Made by a program: the position numbers and the translations under genes
The notes under the pieces: model-generated
The model's database searches: none
What the model was told of the DNA's origin: nothing
What the model saw: the letters and a program-made list of their open reading frames with translations, nothing else
Virus record (IMG/VR): IMGVR_UViG_3300028025_003977
Location: 1 to 64,000 of that record
Length of the DNA: 64,000 nucleotides
Source: a virus
Direction: 5' to 3' (one strand)
Shown here: positions 50,172 through 58,850 of the stretch, piece by piece
How the letters are laid out: each line of letters begins with the position of its first letter
Numbering within the stretch: the stretch's first letter is position 1

Positions 50172-50828
50172 ATGGGTATCATTCAGGGTCTTGATGCAAT
50201 CAAGAGTCACATTGACAAGCCAAAGGGATCTGACGGTCCAAAAGCCCGATGGCTAAAGCTAGAAGATGGACAATCAATCAAGCTTCGTTTTGTTAACGAA
50301 GTTGATCCAGACTCAAAGAACTATGACACATCTCGTGGATTAGCAATTGTAGTCGCAGAACACACAAATCCAAAAGACTATCGCCGTAAGGCTGTATGTA
50401 GCATGGAAGAGGAAGGTCGCTGTCATGGTTGCGAAATGCACCGCAGAGATCCAAAGGCTGGCTGGAAAGCTCGTCTAAGACTTTATGCAAACGTACTAGT
50501 TGATGATGGTACTGGAGAACAGTACACCGCAATTTGGTCACAGGGCGTTGGTCCTAAGTCAGTAACAACACAAACACTAATTGAATATGCAAGTGATACA
50601 GGTGCTATCAGTAACCTTACATGGCGTTTAAAGCGTTCAGGTACAGGTACGCAGACAAGCTATGCCTTGTTCCCACTAGTAGTAGATGAAACAGCATTTG
50701 ACTGGTCATCCGTTGAGCAATATGAATTAGAAAAAACTGCAATTCGTTCGGTTAAGTATGCAGACCAAGAGTCATTCTACTCTGGTCTAGATGCAGACGA
50801 TTCAGTATCTACCTCCTCTGAGTGGTAA
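50172..50828 (+). CDS. Single-stranded DNA-binding protein (gp32-like, inferred)
   Basis: A 218-residue protein with an OB-like beta core (WLKLEDGQSIKLRFVNE near residue 30), a zinc site Cys76-x7-Cys84-x2-Cys87-x2-His90 embedded in it, and an acidic C-terminal tail (GLDADDSVSTSSEW) of the type that ssDNA-binding proteins use to bind partners. This architecture resembles T4 gp32. It lies between primase and polymerase and has the best promoter and CGT-rich codons, as expected for a stoichiometric protein. Binding to ssDNA is inferred from architecture and context. Confidence 0.78.
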   Translation: MGIIQGLDAIKSHIDKPKGSDGPKARWLKLEDGQSIKLRFVNEVDPDSKNYDTSRGLAIVVAEHTNPKDYRRKAVCSMEEEGRCHGCEMHRRDPKAGWKARLRLYANVLVDDGTGEQYTAIWSQGVGPKSVTTQTLIEYASDTGAISNLTWRLKRSGTGTQTSYALFPLVVDETAFDWSSVEQYELEKTAIRSVKYADQESFYSGLDADDSVSTSSEW

Positions 50829-50829
50829 T

Positions 50830-50859
50830 TTGACAGACTTGGGGGCAGTGGGATATACT
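50830..50859 (+). promoter_or_regulatory. Promoter of DNA polymerase gene, -10 inside a hairpin loop
   Basis: TTGACA (50830-50835), 18-nt spacer, TATACT (50854-50859). The spacer contains the left arm and the -10 box is in the loop of the hairpin at 50839-50873. Confidence 0.75.
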
Positions 50860-50873
50860 CTTACTGCCCCCAA
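50839..50873 (+). terminator. Hairpin between SSB and polymerase genes
   Basis: TTGGGGGCAGT (50839-50849) pairs perfectly with ACTGCCCCCAA (50863-50873), 11 bp with a 13-base loop. It can end the SSB transcript (weak T-tract, CTATTATT) while the promoter lying across it starts polymerase transcription. A polymerase transcript beginning near 50866 would lack the left arm. Confidence 0.65.
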
Positions 50874-50889
50874 CTATTATTGGAGATAA

Positions 50890-53800
50890 ATGTTTCACAA
50901 TCATCATTCACACTCTTACTACAGCCTATTAGACGGCTTCTCTTCTCCAGAAGAACTGCTTAAAAGAGCAGAGGAGATTGGTATGGGTGCTATATCTATT
51001 ACAGATCACGGAACTTTAAGTGGTCACAGAGATTTATTAGTGGCTGCCAAGAGCAGTTCAGTTAAGCCCATCTTGGGCTTAGAGGCATACTTTACAACAG
51101 ATCGTTTAGACAAAAGAGCCAGAAAAGATCGTGCAGACGAAGAACAGATTTACAACCACTTGATTGTTTTAGCACAAAACGAAAACGGATTACAGAACCT
51201 ATCAAAACTTTCAGAGATTGGTTGGAATGACGGATTCTTTAGTAAGCCCCGTATTGACTTTGAAGTACTGCAAGAAAACTCAAAAGATTTAATTGTTTTG
51301 TCTGGATGCATGAATAGTATTATTGCTAAGGCAATTCAAAATGGAAACATGGATGCAGCAAAAAGACATACAGATTGGTTTAAGCAAGTATTTAAAGATA
51401 ACTTTTACATGGAGCTTCAGCCACACAATCCTGCAGAACTTAATTTGCAAATGTTAAAGCTGGCAGATGATATGGGAGTTAAAAGTACTGTAACTTTAGA
51501 TTGCCATTATGCTTCTCCAGAAGATAAGATTGCAGAAGAAATTATGCTTATTCTTGGAACGCATCCAAAGGTTTTAAGAGAAGCGACATTTGATGATAGC
51601 AGAAAGATTAAAGACCTAATTGAAAGACTGGACTACCTATATGGTGATCGCTTTATGTCGTTTAAGGACCTAGACATATTCTTAATGGATCATAAAACTG
51701 TTCGTGACAAGATGATTGACCAAGGAATTGATAGAGATGATCTTTATGAAAACTCTATGGAGATTAGTTCTAAGGTTGGCTCTTACGACTTAAAAGAAAA
51801 CCTAGACCTCCTACCAGTTGACCACAAAGACCCTAACTCCGAGCTTGAAAGATTAGCCATGGAAGGTTTGATAAAGCGTGGGTTTGGAGAAGACAAAGTT
51901 TATTTGGATAGGCTTAAAGAAGAACTTGAAATTATTAAGTCTAAAAACTTTTCTTCTTACTTCCTTGTTGTATCAGATATGATTGGCTGGTCAAAGAACA
52001 ACAATATCTTTGTTGGTCCTGGTCGTGGCTCTGCAGCAGGTTCTTTGGTTTGTTATGCCCTAGAAATTACCGAGGTTGATCCAATTAAGTTTGGACTCTT
52101 GTTCTTCCGATTTATTAATCCAGAGCGTAACGACTTCCCAGACATTGACACTGACTATGAAGATCGTAAGCGTGGTCAAGTAAAGGACTACCTTGCTGAG
52201 CAGTATAAGCACGTTGCATCTATTGCCACATTCCTAACATTCAAAGATAAAGGTGTTGTAAGAGACGTTGCTCGTGTTTTTCATATTCCTTTGCCAGAAG
52301 TTAATAAGGCACTCAAGGGCGTTGAAACATGGGATGATTTTATTAGCGATAAGTCCACTGCTGAATTTAGACAGAAGTATCCAGAAGTAGTTAAGTATGC
52401 AGAAAGACTTCGTGGGCGTATTCGTGGAACAGGAATGCATGCTGCTGGTATTGTGGCTGCTAAAGATAATATTTCAAAGTACGCTCCAATGGAAACTCGT
52501 AAGGACACGCAATCAGATGACCGTGTTCAAGTAGTAGCAGTAGACATGGAACAGGCTGCAGACATTGGTCTAATTAAGATTGATGCACTAGGTCTGAAGA
52601 CACTGACTGTAATCCATGATGCTATGGATATGATTGAAGAGCGACAGGGCGTTAAATTGGATCTAAGAAAGATTGATTTAACAGACAGAGAAGTATATGC
52701 AGACTTAACTGCAGGATTTACCAAAGGTGTATTCCAAGCAGAAACAACTCCTTATACAAACCTGCTTGTAAAAATGGGCGTGTACAACTTTGATGAACTT
52801 GCTGCTTCAAATGCTTTAGTTCGTCCAGGTGCCATGAATACCATTGGTGCAGAATATATTGCTCGCAAAAAGGGCAAAAAGCCAGTGAAATACCTTCATG
52901 ACATTGTAAAAGAGTTTACTAAAGATACCTATGGATGTATTTTGTATCAGGAACAGGTAATGCTTGCTTGTGTGCATTTGGGCGGAATGTCTATGGCAGA
53001 AGCAGACAAGGTTCGTAAAATTATTGGTAAGAAAAAAGATGCTAAAGAATTTGATAAGTTTAGGGATCAGTTTGTTAAGGGGGCTTCTAAGCATATTACA
53101 GAAAAGCAAGCAGAGTCCTTGTGGCATGACTTTGAAGCACACGCTGGATATTCCTTTAACAAGTCTCACGCTGTAGCATACTCAATGCTTTCTTATTGGT
53201 CAGCCTGGATTAAGCGTTACTATCCACACGAGTTTATGTATTCTTTATTAAAGAATGAAAAAGATAAAGATACTCGCACAGACTACTTAATTGAAGCTAA
53301 GCGTATGGGAATTAAAATTAGGTTGCCACATATTAATGAATCTGACCTTGACTTTACTCTTGAGGAAAAATCAATTAGGTTTGGTCTTGGCAATATAAAA
53401 TACATCTCTGAAAATATTAGCAAGAAAATTATTGATCAAAGACCATTTTATTCATATGCAGAGTTTATGGAACACGCAACAAAAAAGGGATCTGGTATTA
53501 ATAGTCGTGCTGTTGATGCGTTAAATAGAGTTGGTGCAGCAGCATTTAATGATAACCAACGTACTGGAGAAGAGAATAAAAACTTTTATGAGTACCTTAA
53601 CATTCCAGAATTCCATACTGACATTCCTAGATGGATTGAAGCATATACAAGACCAATTGAAGAATATGAAGAAGAAGGCTGCTTCCTTGTAATTGGAATG
53701 GTAAAGGCTATTAAGCGTGGTGATGGCTGGAGTCGTATTGAAGTTGTAGATAAGACAGGCAGCGTTGGAGTTTTTGATAGATCAGAAACTACTATTGAAG

Positions 53801-54153
53801 CTGGAAAGATGTACATCTTTTTAATTGCAGACAATAGAATTGGTGCCTTTGCTACACCAGAAGATTTAAAGGACACATCAAATCCTTTTATTAAATATCT
53901 AATGTCAAGAACATTGAGTCTTGGAGATAAAGAATACATGGTTATTAGTTTTACTCCAAGAAAAACAAAAAAGGGAGATAAGATGGCAAACGTAGTACTT
54001 GCTGATGAAGATAAAGAACTATACAGTGTCGTAGTATTTCCAACTGCATATGCAGAATCGCTAGTTAGGATGAAGCCTGGTGGCGTTTGTAAGCCAGTAT
54101 TAAACACAACATCAAGTGGCTCAGTCACTGTGAAAGGATTTGAAAGAGTATGA
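50890..54153 (+). CDS. dnaE: DNA polymerase III alpha subunit (DnaE family)
   Basis: A 1087-residue replicative polymerase. The N-terminal PHP domain has HNHHSHSYYSLLDG and SITDHGTLSG, so its metal site appears intact and may proofread. Polymerase core motifs follow: GPGRGSAAGSLV (about 377), FPDIDTDYEDR (about 416, catalytic Asp pair), GTGMHAAGIV (about 513), and the fingers/beta-binding helices (YSFNKSHAVAYS, about 758). The C terminus has an OB-like domain (VIGMVKAIKRGDGWSRIEV). GGAG five bases ahead of ATG 50890. Family C polymerases are carried by a minority of phages. No clamp gene is seen, so the host clamp may be used. Confidence 0.95.
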   Translation: MFHNHHSHSYYSLLDGFSSPEELLKRAEEIGMGAISITDHGTLSGHRDLLVAAKSSSVKPILGLEAYFTTDRLDKRARKDRADEEQIYNHLIVLAQNENGLQNLSKLSEIGWNDGFFSKPRIDFEVLQENSKDLIVLSGCMNSIIAKAIQNGNMDAAKRHTDWFKQVFKDNFYMELQPHNPAELNLQMLKLADDMGVKSTVTLDCHYASPEDKIAEEIMLILGTHPKVLREATFDDSRKIKDLIERLDYLYGDRFMSFKDLDIFLMDHKTVRDKMIDQGIDRDDLYENSMEISSKVGSYDLKENLDLLPVDHKDPNSELERLAMEGLIKRGFGEDKVYLDRLKEELEIIKSKNFSSYFLVVSDMIGWSKNNNIFVGPGRGSAAGSLVCYALEITEVDPIKFGLLFFRFINPERNDFPDIDTDYEDRKRGQVKDYLAEQYKHVASIATFLTFKDKGVVRDVARVFHIPLPEVNKALKGVETWDDFISDKSTAEFRQKYPEVVKYAERLRGRIRGTGMHAAGIVAAKDNISKYAPMETRKDTQSDDRVQVVAVDMEQAADIGLIKIDALGLKTLTVIHDAMDMIEERQGVKLDLRKIDLTDREVYADLTAGFTKGVFQAETTPYTNLLVKMGVYNFDELAASNALVRPGAMNTIGAEYIARKKGKKPVKYLHDIVKEFTKDTYGCILYQEQVMLACVHLGGMSMAEADKVRKIIGKKKDAKEFDKFRDQFVKGASKHITEKQAESLWHDFEAHAGYSFNKSHAVAYSMLSYWSAWIKRYYPHEFMYSLLKNEKDKDTRTDYLIEAKRMGIKIRLPHINESDLDFTLEEKSIRFGLGNIKYISENISKKIIDQRPFYSYAEFMEHATKKGSGINSRAVDALNRVGAAAFNDNQRTGEENKNFYEYLNIPEFHTDIPRWIEAYTRPIEEYEEEGCFLVIGMVKAIKRGDGWSRIEVVDKTGSVGVFDRSETTIEAGKMYIFLIADNRIGAFATPEDLKDTSNPFIKYLMSRTLSLGDKEYMVISFTPRKTKKGDKMANVVLADEDKELYSVVVFPTAYAESLVRMKPGGVCKPVLNTTSSGSVTVKGFERV

Positions 54154-54494
54154 ACTTAGATAATTTAGCAAGAAGCGTACATCACAATGCAACAGAAAAA
54201 GGATTTTGGGACTACATGTATGAAAATGTAGAGCCAAAGGCAGACCCATTTATTTTCTTTGCAAAACAAATTGCAATGATTCACTCAGAAGCAACAGAAG
54301 TCTTGGAAGCACTTAGAAAGCAAAAGGGACAACAAGAGGTTGTAGAAGAGCTAGCGGATATTATTATTCGTGTAGTTGACTTGTACCAGGGTCTTGTAAT
54401 GGCTGGAGAAGCCAAAGACTCTCTTGAGGATGTAGTTACAAAGAAGACAATTATTAATAGCCAACGTCCAAAAATGCATGGCGTATTGGGATGA
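54150..54494 (+). CDS. MazG-like nucleotide pyrophosphohydrolase
   Basis: A 114-residue all-helical protein with the MazG metal pattern: an ExxE pair in MIHSEATEVLEA (about residue 47) and ExxD in VVEELADIIIRVVD (about 72). It would hydrolyse NTPs or dNTPs to monophosphates, thereby cleaning the nucleotide pool or lowering (p)ppGpp, as proposed for cyanophage MazG. Starts by ATGA overlap with the polymerase stop, so it is translationally coupled. Confidence 0.85.
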   Translation: MNLDNLARSVHHNATEKGFWDYMYENVEPKADPFIFFAKQIAMIHSEATEVLEALRKQKGQQEVVEELADIIIRVVDLYQGLVMAGEAKDSLEDVVTKKTIINSQRPKMHGVLG

Positions 54495-54500
54495 TATAAT
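54492..54500 (+). promoter_or_regulatory. Extended -10 ahead of recA
   Basis: TGA TATAAT (54495-54500) at the end of the MazG-like gene; start near 54507, leader about 22 nt with GGAG (54518-54521) before ATG 54529. Confidence 0.55.
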
Positions 54501-54528
54501 AGATGCTTATACAAGATGGAGATATAAA

Positions 54529-55530
54529 ATGACAACAATGGAAGATATTTTATCAAGGCTAGATCCAAAGACAAGAAAGCGTGTGCAGCAAGCAACAGAA
54601 GTAGAAACTGAAAAACAGCCTACTCCAAGTTTAAGCTTGAATGTTGGGCTTAAGGGTGGACTGGGTTATGGTCGTCAAGTTTTAGTTTGGGGGAATAAGT
54701 CTGCAGGTAAATCTTCTTTCTGTTTGCAGATGATTGGTGAGGCACAAAAAGAAGGAAAGACCTGTGCCTGGATTGATTCTGAAGCATCGTACTCACCTGA
54801 GTGGGCAGAAAAGCTTGGAGTAGATTCAAGTAAATTAATTTATTCTGCAGCAAAGTCTGTAAACGATATGGTAGACGTAGTTGTTGACTTGATGAATGCA
54901 GGAGTTGATCTTGTTGTTGTAGACTCTATCTCAGCACTGCTTCCTGCAATCTATTTTGAAAAAGATGGCGAAGAGTTAAAGTCTCTTGAAAATACCAAAC
55001 AAATTGGTGCAGAGGCAAAAGACATGACTCATGCAGTAAAGATGATGAATTATGCGAATAAAAATACATTGCTTGTTTTAATTTCACAGCAACGTAATAG
55101 TTTTGGAGGAATGCATGCAACCCATATTCCAACTGGTGGAATGGCTGTTAAGTTTTTCTCAAGCACAATTATTAAACTATGGTCATCTGAGTCAGAAGCA
55201 TCTTCTATTAAAGACAAGATTGCCATTGGGGATAAGCTAATTGAACAACGTGTTGGTCGTCCAGTAAACTGGACAATTGACTATAATAAAACAGGACCAC
55301 AATTCATTAGTGGGTCCTATGACTTTTATTTCCAAGGAGATGTTGTAGGGGTAGACAAGGTAGCTGACCTTGTTGACATTGCAGAAATGATGGGCATTAT
55401 CGAACGTGGTGGAGCCTGGTATACTATTATGGATCAAAGATTGCAGGGTCGTGCAAAAGTTATTGACTATGTAAAAGAAAATCCAGCAGTATTTGATACT
55501 CTAGAAAGCATGGTATACAGTAAGTTATGA
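54529..55530 (+). CDS. recA: RecA-family recombinase
   Basis: A 333-residue ATP-dependent strand-exchange protein. Walker A is GNKSAGKS (residues 55-62), Walker B is VDLVVVDSISAL (about 124), followed by the QQRNSFGG loop (about 192). The N-terminal 40 residues are shorter than in E. coli RecA. ATG 54529 follows GGAG and an extended -10; an upstream in-frame ATG at 54478 lies inside the promoter and overlaps the previous gene. It would drive homologous repair and replication restart. Confidence 0.92.
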   Translation: MTTMEDILSRLDPKTRKRVQQATEVETEKQPTPSLSLNVGLKGGLGYGRQVLVWGNKSAGKSSFCLQMIGEAQKEGKTCAWIDSEASYSPEWAEKLGVDSSKLIYSAAKSVNDMVDVVVDLMNAGVDLVVVDSISALLPAIYFEKDGEELKSLENTKQIGAEAKDMTHAVKMMNYANKNTLLVLISQQRNSFGGMHATHIPTGGMAVKFFSSTIIKLWSSESEASSIKDKIAIGDKLIEQRVGRPVNWTIDYNKTGPQFISGSYDFYFQGDVVGVDKVADLVDIAEMMGIIERGGAWYTIMDQRLQGRAKVIDYVKENPAVFDTLESMVYSKL

Positions 55531-55715
55531 GCATTAACCCAGAAGATTTTATAAAGTCTTCAGAAAGACAAGCAGACATTGGTGTAGACACAATTTTTGG
55601 AACATTTATGTGTCAGGATTGTGATGAGCATTTAAGACAGGCAAAGCTTAACGAAGATGAATTAGTAATAGTTTATGTTTGTTCTAGCAATCATAGAAAT
55701 GAAATTAAACTGTGA
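55527..55715 (+). CDS. Small Cys-containing protein (62 residues)
   Basis: Starts by ATGA overlap with recA. MCQDCDEHL (about residue 28) and VCSSNHRNE (about 51) give a C-x2-C plus C-x3-H zinc knuckle. No family recognised. Sequence continues a set of very small metal-binding genes of this module. Confidence 0.6.
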   Translation: MSINPEDFIKSSERQADIGVDTIFGTFMCQDCDEHLRQAKLNEDELVIVYVCSSNHRNEIKL

Positions 55716-56017
55716 GCGAACGTGGTGAACTAAAAAGAATTGGTGCTAAGGCACATAAAAATTCTGGTCGTGGTCAATATCAAAAAGGTGACGGATCACT
55801 TGACGAGTTCATTGTTGACGTAAAAGAAGCAGGAAAAAGTTTTACTCTAAGCCAAGATGTTTGGGCAAAGATTGTAACTGACACACTAAGAACTGACAAT
55901 ACTAAATCTCCAGCACTGCTGTTGGCAATTGGAGAAACACAAAAGATAAGACTAGCAGTCATTGAATGGGCAATGCTAGAAGATTTAATGGAGAGAGCAA
56001 ATGGAATCAACCCTTGA
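55712..56017 (+). CDS. Hypothetical 101-residue protein
   Basis: GTG start in a GTGA overlap. Basic N terminus (KRIGAKAHKNSGRGQYQKGDG) then a helical part (WAKIVTDTLRTDN, EWAMLEDLMERANG). The Lys/Gly-rich lead resembles holliday-junction or nuclease accessory proteins (e.g. a resolvase-like tail) but no motif is diagnostic. It overlaps the following gene by 17 bases. Confidence 0.58.
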   Translation: MSERGELKRIGAKAHKNSGRGQYQKGDGSLDEFIVDVKEAGKSFTLSQDVWAKIVTDTLRTDNTKSPALLLAIGETQKIRLAVIEWAMLEDLMERANGINP

Positions 56018-56330
56018 TTATATTAGTCAGGTAACTGAGTTTAATGATATTCACGAGTTTATGAAAGACAAAGACCTTGATGAGGCAATGGCTATTGTTG
56101 TTAAGATTATGATGAAGCCAGACATTCCATCTGTTCAGGCAGTTGTTTTAATTAGCAAACTACAGGCTATGAGTGCAAAGTTTGGAATGCTTGCAACATG
56201 GTATACAACTGTAGAAAAGGGACCATCTGGAAGCATCAACAATACTAAAAAGCATGTGTACTATTCTATGCGTGATTCATTAGATAAGCTTGTAGATTCT
56301 CTAAAATATATTGCAAGGCTTGGTGCTTAA
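56001..56330 (+). CDS. Hypothetical 109-residue helical protein
   Basis: ATG 56001 follows GGAGAG. The protein is entirely helical (DIHEFMKDKDLDEAMAIVVKIM, key residues D-x2-E; KHVYYSMRDSLDKLVDSLKYI). Positioned between small proteins and the Fe-S nuclease. No family recognised. Confidence 0.6.
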   Translation: MESTLDYISQVTEFNDIHEFMKDKDLDEAMAIVVKIMMKPDIPSVQAVVLISKLQAMSAKFGMLATWYTTVEKGPSGSINNTKKHVYYSMRDSLDKLVDSLKYIARLGA

Positions 56331-57106
56331 TGGCTAGAAATTTAATTGGAACATTGACTAAGAAGCCAAGAAATACAAAACTAGATGCAAAAAAATTTAG
56401 ACTTGCAATTGGAAAAGCTTACTTAGAAGGAAAGACTGGGTATATTCATAGAAAAAAAACTACCTTTTCTCCCTCCACAGTTGGATATGGTCACGGCAAG
56501 TGTCCCAGATATTGGTCAATTGCTTTTGATGGTGCAGACTTTAAAGAAACATTTAATGCTCAGGGCGTTGCTGCAATGGACAACGGTACAGATGCACATG
56601 CAAGGCTTGAAAAGGTTATTGCAAAGACTGGATACTTAAAAGAGTCAGAGCGTGAAATTAAATTGGACAGCCCACCAATTCGTGGCTTTATAGATTTAAT
56701 CTTAGATGTTGAGGGTGAGGAAATTGTTGGAGAAATCAAAACAATTAAGGATGACCAATACACCCTAAGAAAAGATACCTCAACTGGTGCAGATAGCCAT
56801 GTTGTTCAGTTGCTTATTTACATGAAAGTCACTGGTGCTGAAGAAGGATTCTTTTTGTATGAGAACAAGAACACTCACGAGATTACCGTAATTCCAATGG
56901 TAATGTCACCAGAAAACTTAGATTATGTAGACTACATTTTTGATTGGATGAAAGAAGTTCGTGCAGCTTGGGAAGAAAAGAAAAATATCAAGCGTCCATT
57001 TAAGGGAGACAAAGCTCCATGTACCTATTGTCCAGTTAAAGAAGTGTGCTTTGAAAAGTCTGACGGAAGACATAAGATTGTTCCATTAGAAATTAGACAA
57101 GCATGA
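56330..57106 (+). CDS. Cas4/AddB-like PD-(D/E)XK nuclease with Fe-S cluster
   Basis: A 258-residue exonuclease of the RecB/Cas4 superfamily. Nuclease motifs: FIDLIL (Asp122) and EIKT (Glu135-x-Lys137), with a downstream Gln in VVQLLIYM. Four cysteines, Cys58 (CPRY) and Cys231-x2-Cys234-x5-Cys240, match the [4Fe-4S] layout of Cas4 and AddB. It starts by TAATG overlap. It likely trims DNA ends for RecA-mediated repair or recombination during replication. No CRISPR array or Cas1 is near, so a CRISPR role is unlikely. Confidence 0.88.
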   Translation: MARNLIGTLTKKPRNTKLDAKKFRLAIGKAYLEGKTGYIHRKKTTFSPSTVGYGHGKCPRYWSIAFDGADFKETFNAQGVAAMDNGTDAHARLEKVIAKTGYLKESEREIKLDSPPIRGFIDLILDVEGEEIVGEIKTIKDDQYTLRKDTSTGADSHVVQLLIYMKVTGAEEGFFLYENKNTHEITVIPMVMSPENLDYVDYIFDWMKEVRAAWEEKKNIKRPFKGDKAPCTYCPVKEVCFEKSDGRHKIVPLEIRQA

Positions 57107-57393
57107 AAGTATGTAAAGAGTGCAACTTAAAGTTTGATGCAAAAACTCACAATCAAAAATATTGTTCTGGAGAATGCTGTCGCATTGCAACAAACAAAAG
57201 AATTATGGAAAAGTACTACCAGAAAAAAGCAAGGCTAAGCGGTCTTGAAAGACTTTGTAGTTGCGGATCAACTTTGAGCAGATACAACTCTGATGACACT
57301 TGCTCAGTATGTGATTCTAAAAACAAAAAAAATAAAAGATACTTGGCGATGGAGGCAATGTCAAATGTCATTAGCAGTACTAAAAAAGTCTAG
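57103..57393 (+). CDS. Double zinc-finger protein (96 residues)
   Basis: Starts by ATGA overlap. CKECNLKFD plus YCSGECCR (residues 4-30) form one finger of a type common in phage and restriction proteins; CSCGST plus CSVC (about 52-70) give a second. The linker is Lys/Arg rich, suitable for nucleic-acid binding. It overlaps the start of the RuvC-like gene by 29 bases. Function unknown, perhaps DNA structure recognition for the resolvase. Confidence 0.65.
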   Translation: MKVCKECNLKFDAKTHNQKYCSGECCRIATNKRIMEKYYQKKARLSGLERLCSCGSTLSRYNSDDTCSVCDSKNKKNKRYLAMEAMSNVISSTKKV

Positions 57394-57934
57394 TGCTCAT
57401 AAAGTTTTAGGAATTGATGCTTCAACTGCCTCACTAGCATTTTGTTTGTTTGAAAACGATAAGCCAGTAAAATTTGGCAAGATGCCAATTGTAGGTGCTG
57501 ACATTTATGATAAGGTTAAAGATGCTCATAGAAAGTCGGAAGCTATTGCGTCACTGGTAGATCCAGATTACGTTGCAGTTGAATCTGCAATCATGGTTAG
57601 GTCAGCAGATGCAGGACTAAAGATTGCTATGATCGTTGGTGCTTCATTAGCAGCACTACTAAAACCTGAAACAAAGGTAATTACTGTTGCTCCAATTCAA
57701 TGGCAGTCATTTATTGGAAATAATAATCCAACTAAAGCAGATAAGGCTAATATTAGACTACAGTTCCCAGACAAGACTGATAGCTGGTATAAGGGTAAAA
57801 TAAGAGAGAATAGAAAGCAAAAAACGATGGACTACTTTAATAATAAGTTTGACATAAGTGTTACAGATAATGACACTGGTGATGCTATTGGAATTGCCTA
57901 CTATGCATATAATAAACTTACGGAGAGATCATGA
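57365..57934 (+). CDS. RuvC-like Holliday junction resolvase
   Basis: A 189-residue endonuclease with the RNase H-fold acidic set: Asp18 (GIDAS), Glu73 (AVESA), and Asp170/Asp173 (DNDTGDAIG). It would resolve branched DNA before packaging. ATG 57365 has GGAGG (57351-57355) nine bases ahead; upstream in-frame starts lack ribosome sites. Forms a recombination group with RecA and the Fe-S nuclease. Confidence 0.88.
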   Translation: MSLAVLKKSSAHKVLGIDASTASLAFCLFENDKPVKFGKMPIVGADIYDKVKDAHRKSEAIASLVDPDYVAVESAIMVRSADAGLKIAMIVGASLAALLKPETKVITVAPIQWQSFIGNNNPTKADKANIRLQFPDKTDSWYKGKIRENRKQKTMDYFNNKFDISVTDNDTGDAIGIAYYAYNKLTERS

Positions 57935-58095
57935 AAAAACTTTATCAGTCAAAAACCTGGCTTACAAAAAGATACATTATTGATAGAAAAACTATTGAAG
58001 AAATTGCCAAAGAATGTGAAACTAGCCATCAAACAGTATATAGATATTTGGTAGAGTTTGATTTAATTAGAAATCAAAGAAAGTGGTCACGATGA
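57931..58095 (+). CDS. Tiny helix-turn-helix protein (54 residues)
   Basis: Starts by ATGA overlap with the RuvC-like gene; GGAGAG lies a few bases ahead. The sequence contains IDRKTIEEIAKECETSHQTV (residues about 18-37), a typical helix-turn-helix with I-x2-I-A and T-V-x-R-Y, and a basic C terminus. Too short for a dimerisation domain. It resembles DNA-binding heads of resolvases or small regulators, so it may control local transcription. Its stop overlaps the next start (ATGA). Confidence 0.68.
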   Translation: MKKLYQSKTWLTKRYIIDRKTIEEIAKECETSHQTVYRYLVEFDLIRNQRKWSR

Positions 58096-58850
58096 TTGAA
58101 AAAAATATTTGGCAAACATATGAATGTAAAAAAGAAGATTTACCAGCATATGCACAAGAAGGAATAAACTCTTGGGTGACTCAAAATCCTTCTTGGGAAC
58201 ACAACTATATGAGTGCAGAAGATAGAGAACATTTCTTTAAATATGAATACAGTACAGAGGTTTATGATACTTACATGAAAATGCCAATGGGTGTTATGAA
58301 GGCTGGACTTTGGAGATTTGCAATTTTACATGCTTATGGTGGAGTGTATGCAGACCTAGATACAAACTGTATTAGTAAAATTTCTAGATGGTTCCCACAA
58401 GGATATGAAATGGTAGTTGATATTGAAGGAGACACACCTTGGTATGCAACACAAGTTATTGCAGCAAGATCAGGTCATCCATTCTTAAAAGATGCAATGG
58501 ATTTATGTGTTGAAAGAGTAAAGCTGGGGGACTGGAGCATTCCTAATATGGTTCATTACTATACAGATGTTGCAATGTTTACAGACAGCTTAATGAACTC
58601 AATGGGTCTTCCACCACACGAAGGTGACTTGAGATTAAAAGCAGCAGAGTATAATGAGTCTAAGCTAGCACAAGAAAATAGGTTCTTTGCTTTTTCTGGA
58701 GACAAGGCAAGGTGCTTGCTTGATAGATACGTTCAGCATTTATACTGGGGAGATACTGGTCGCAAAGAAGGATACATTGCCTGGAAAGCAGACCCACTAG
58801 TAAACCAATCCTATAAAGATGGGTTTGATCCAAAAGACTGGAAAGAGTAA
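58092..58850 (+). CDS. Glycosyltransferase, GT32-like (DXD)
   Basis: A 252-residue GT-A enzyme. IWQTYE at the N terminus and GLWRFAILHAYGGVYADLDT with Asp88-Leu-Asp90 are the hallmarks of GT32/DXD sugar transferases (Och1/capsular type), which use nucleotide sugars with Mn2+. ATG 58092 is coupled by ATGA; an upstream in-frame GTG lies in the preceding gene. Followed without gap by a nucleotidyltransferase, so the pair may make and transfer one sugar. Acceptor could be phage DNA bases, virion proteins or host glycans. Confidence 0.82.
   Translation: MIEKNIWQTYECKKEDLPAYAQEGINSWVTQNPSWEHNYMSAEDREHFFKYEYSTEVYDTYMKMPMGVMKAGLWRFAILHAYGGVYADLDTNCISKISRWFPQGYEMVVDIEGDTPWYATQVIAARSGHPFLKDAMDLCVERVKLGDWSIPNMVHYYTDVAMFTDSLMNSMGLPPHEGDLRLKAAEYNESKLAQENRFFAFSGDKARCLLDRYVQHLYWGDTGRKEGYIAWKADPLVNQSYKDGFDPKDWKE

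Noticed and set aside
53586-54128. 180-codon reverse-strand frame in the polymerase gene
   Set aside because: Antisense shadow of a conserved polymerase region; no ribosome site or domain.
56330-57106. CRISPR-associated role for the Cas4-like nuclease
   Set aside because: No repeat array or cas1/cas2 gene in the window; the recombination context explains it better.
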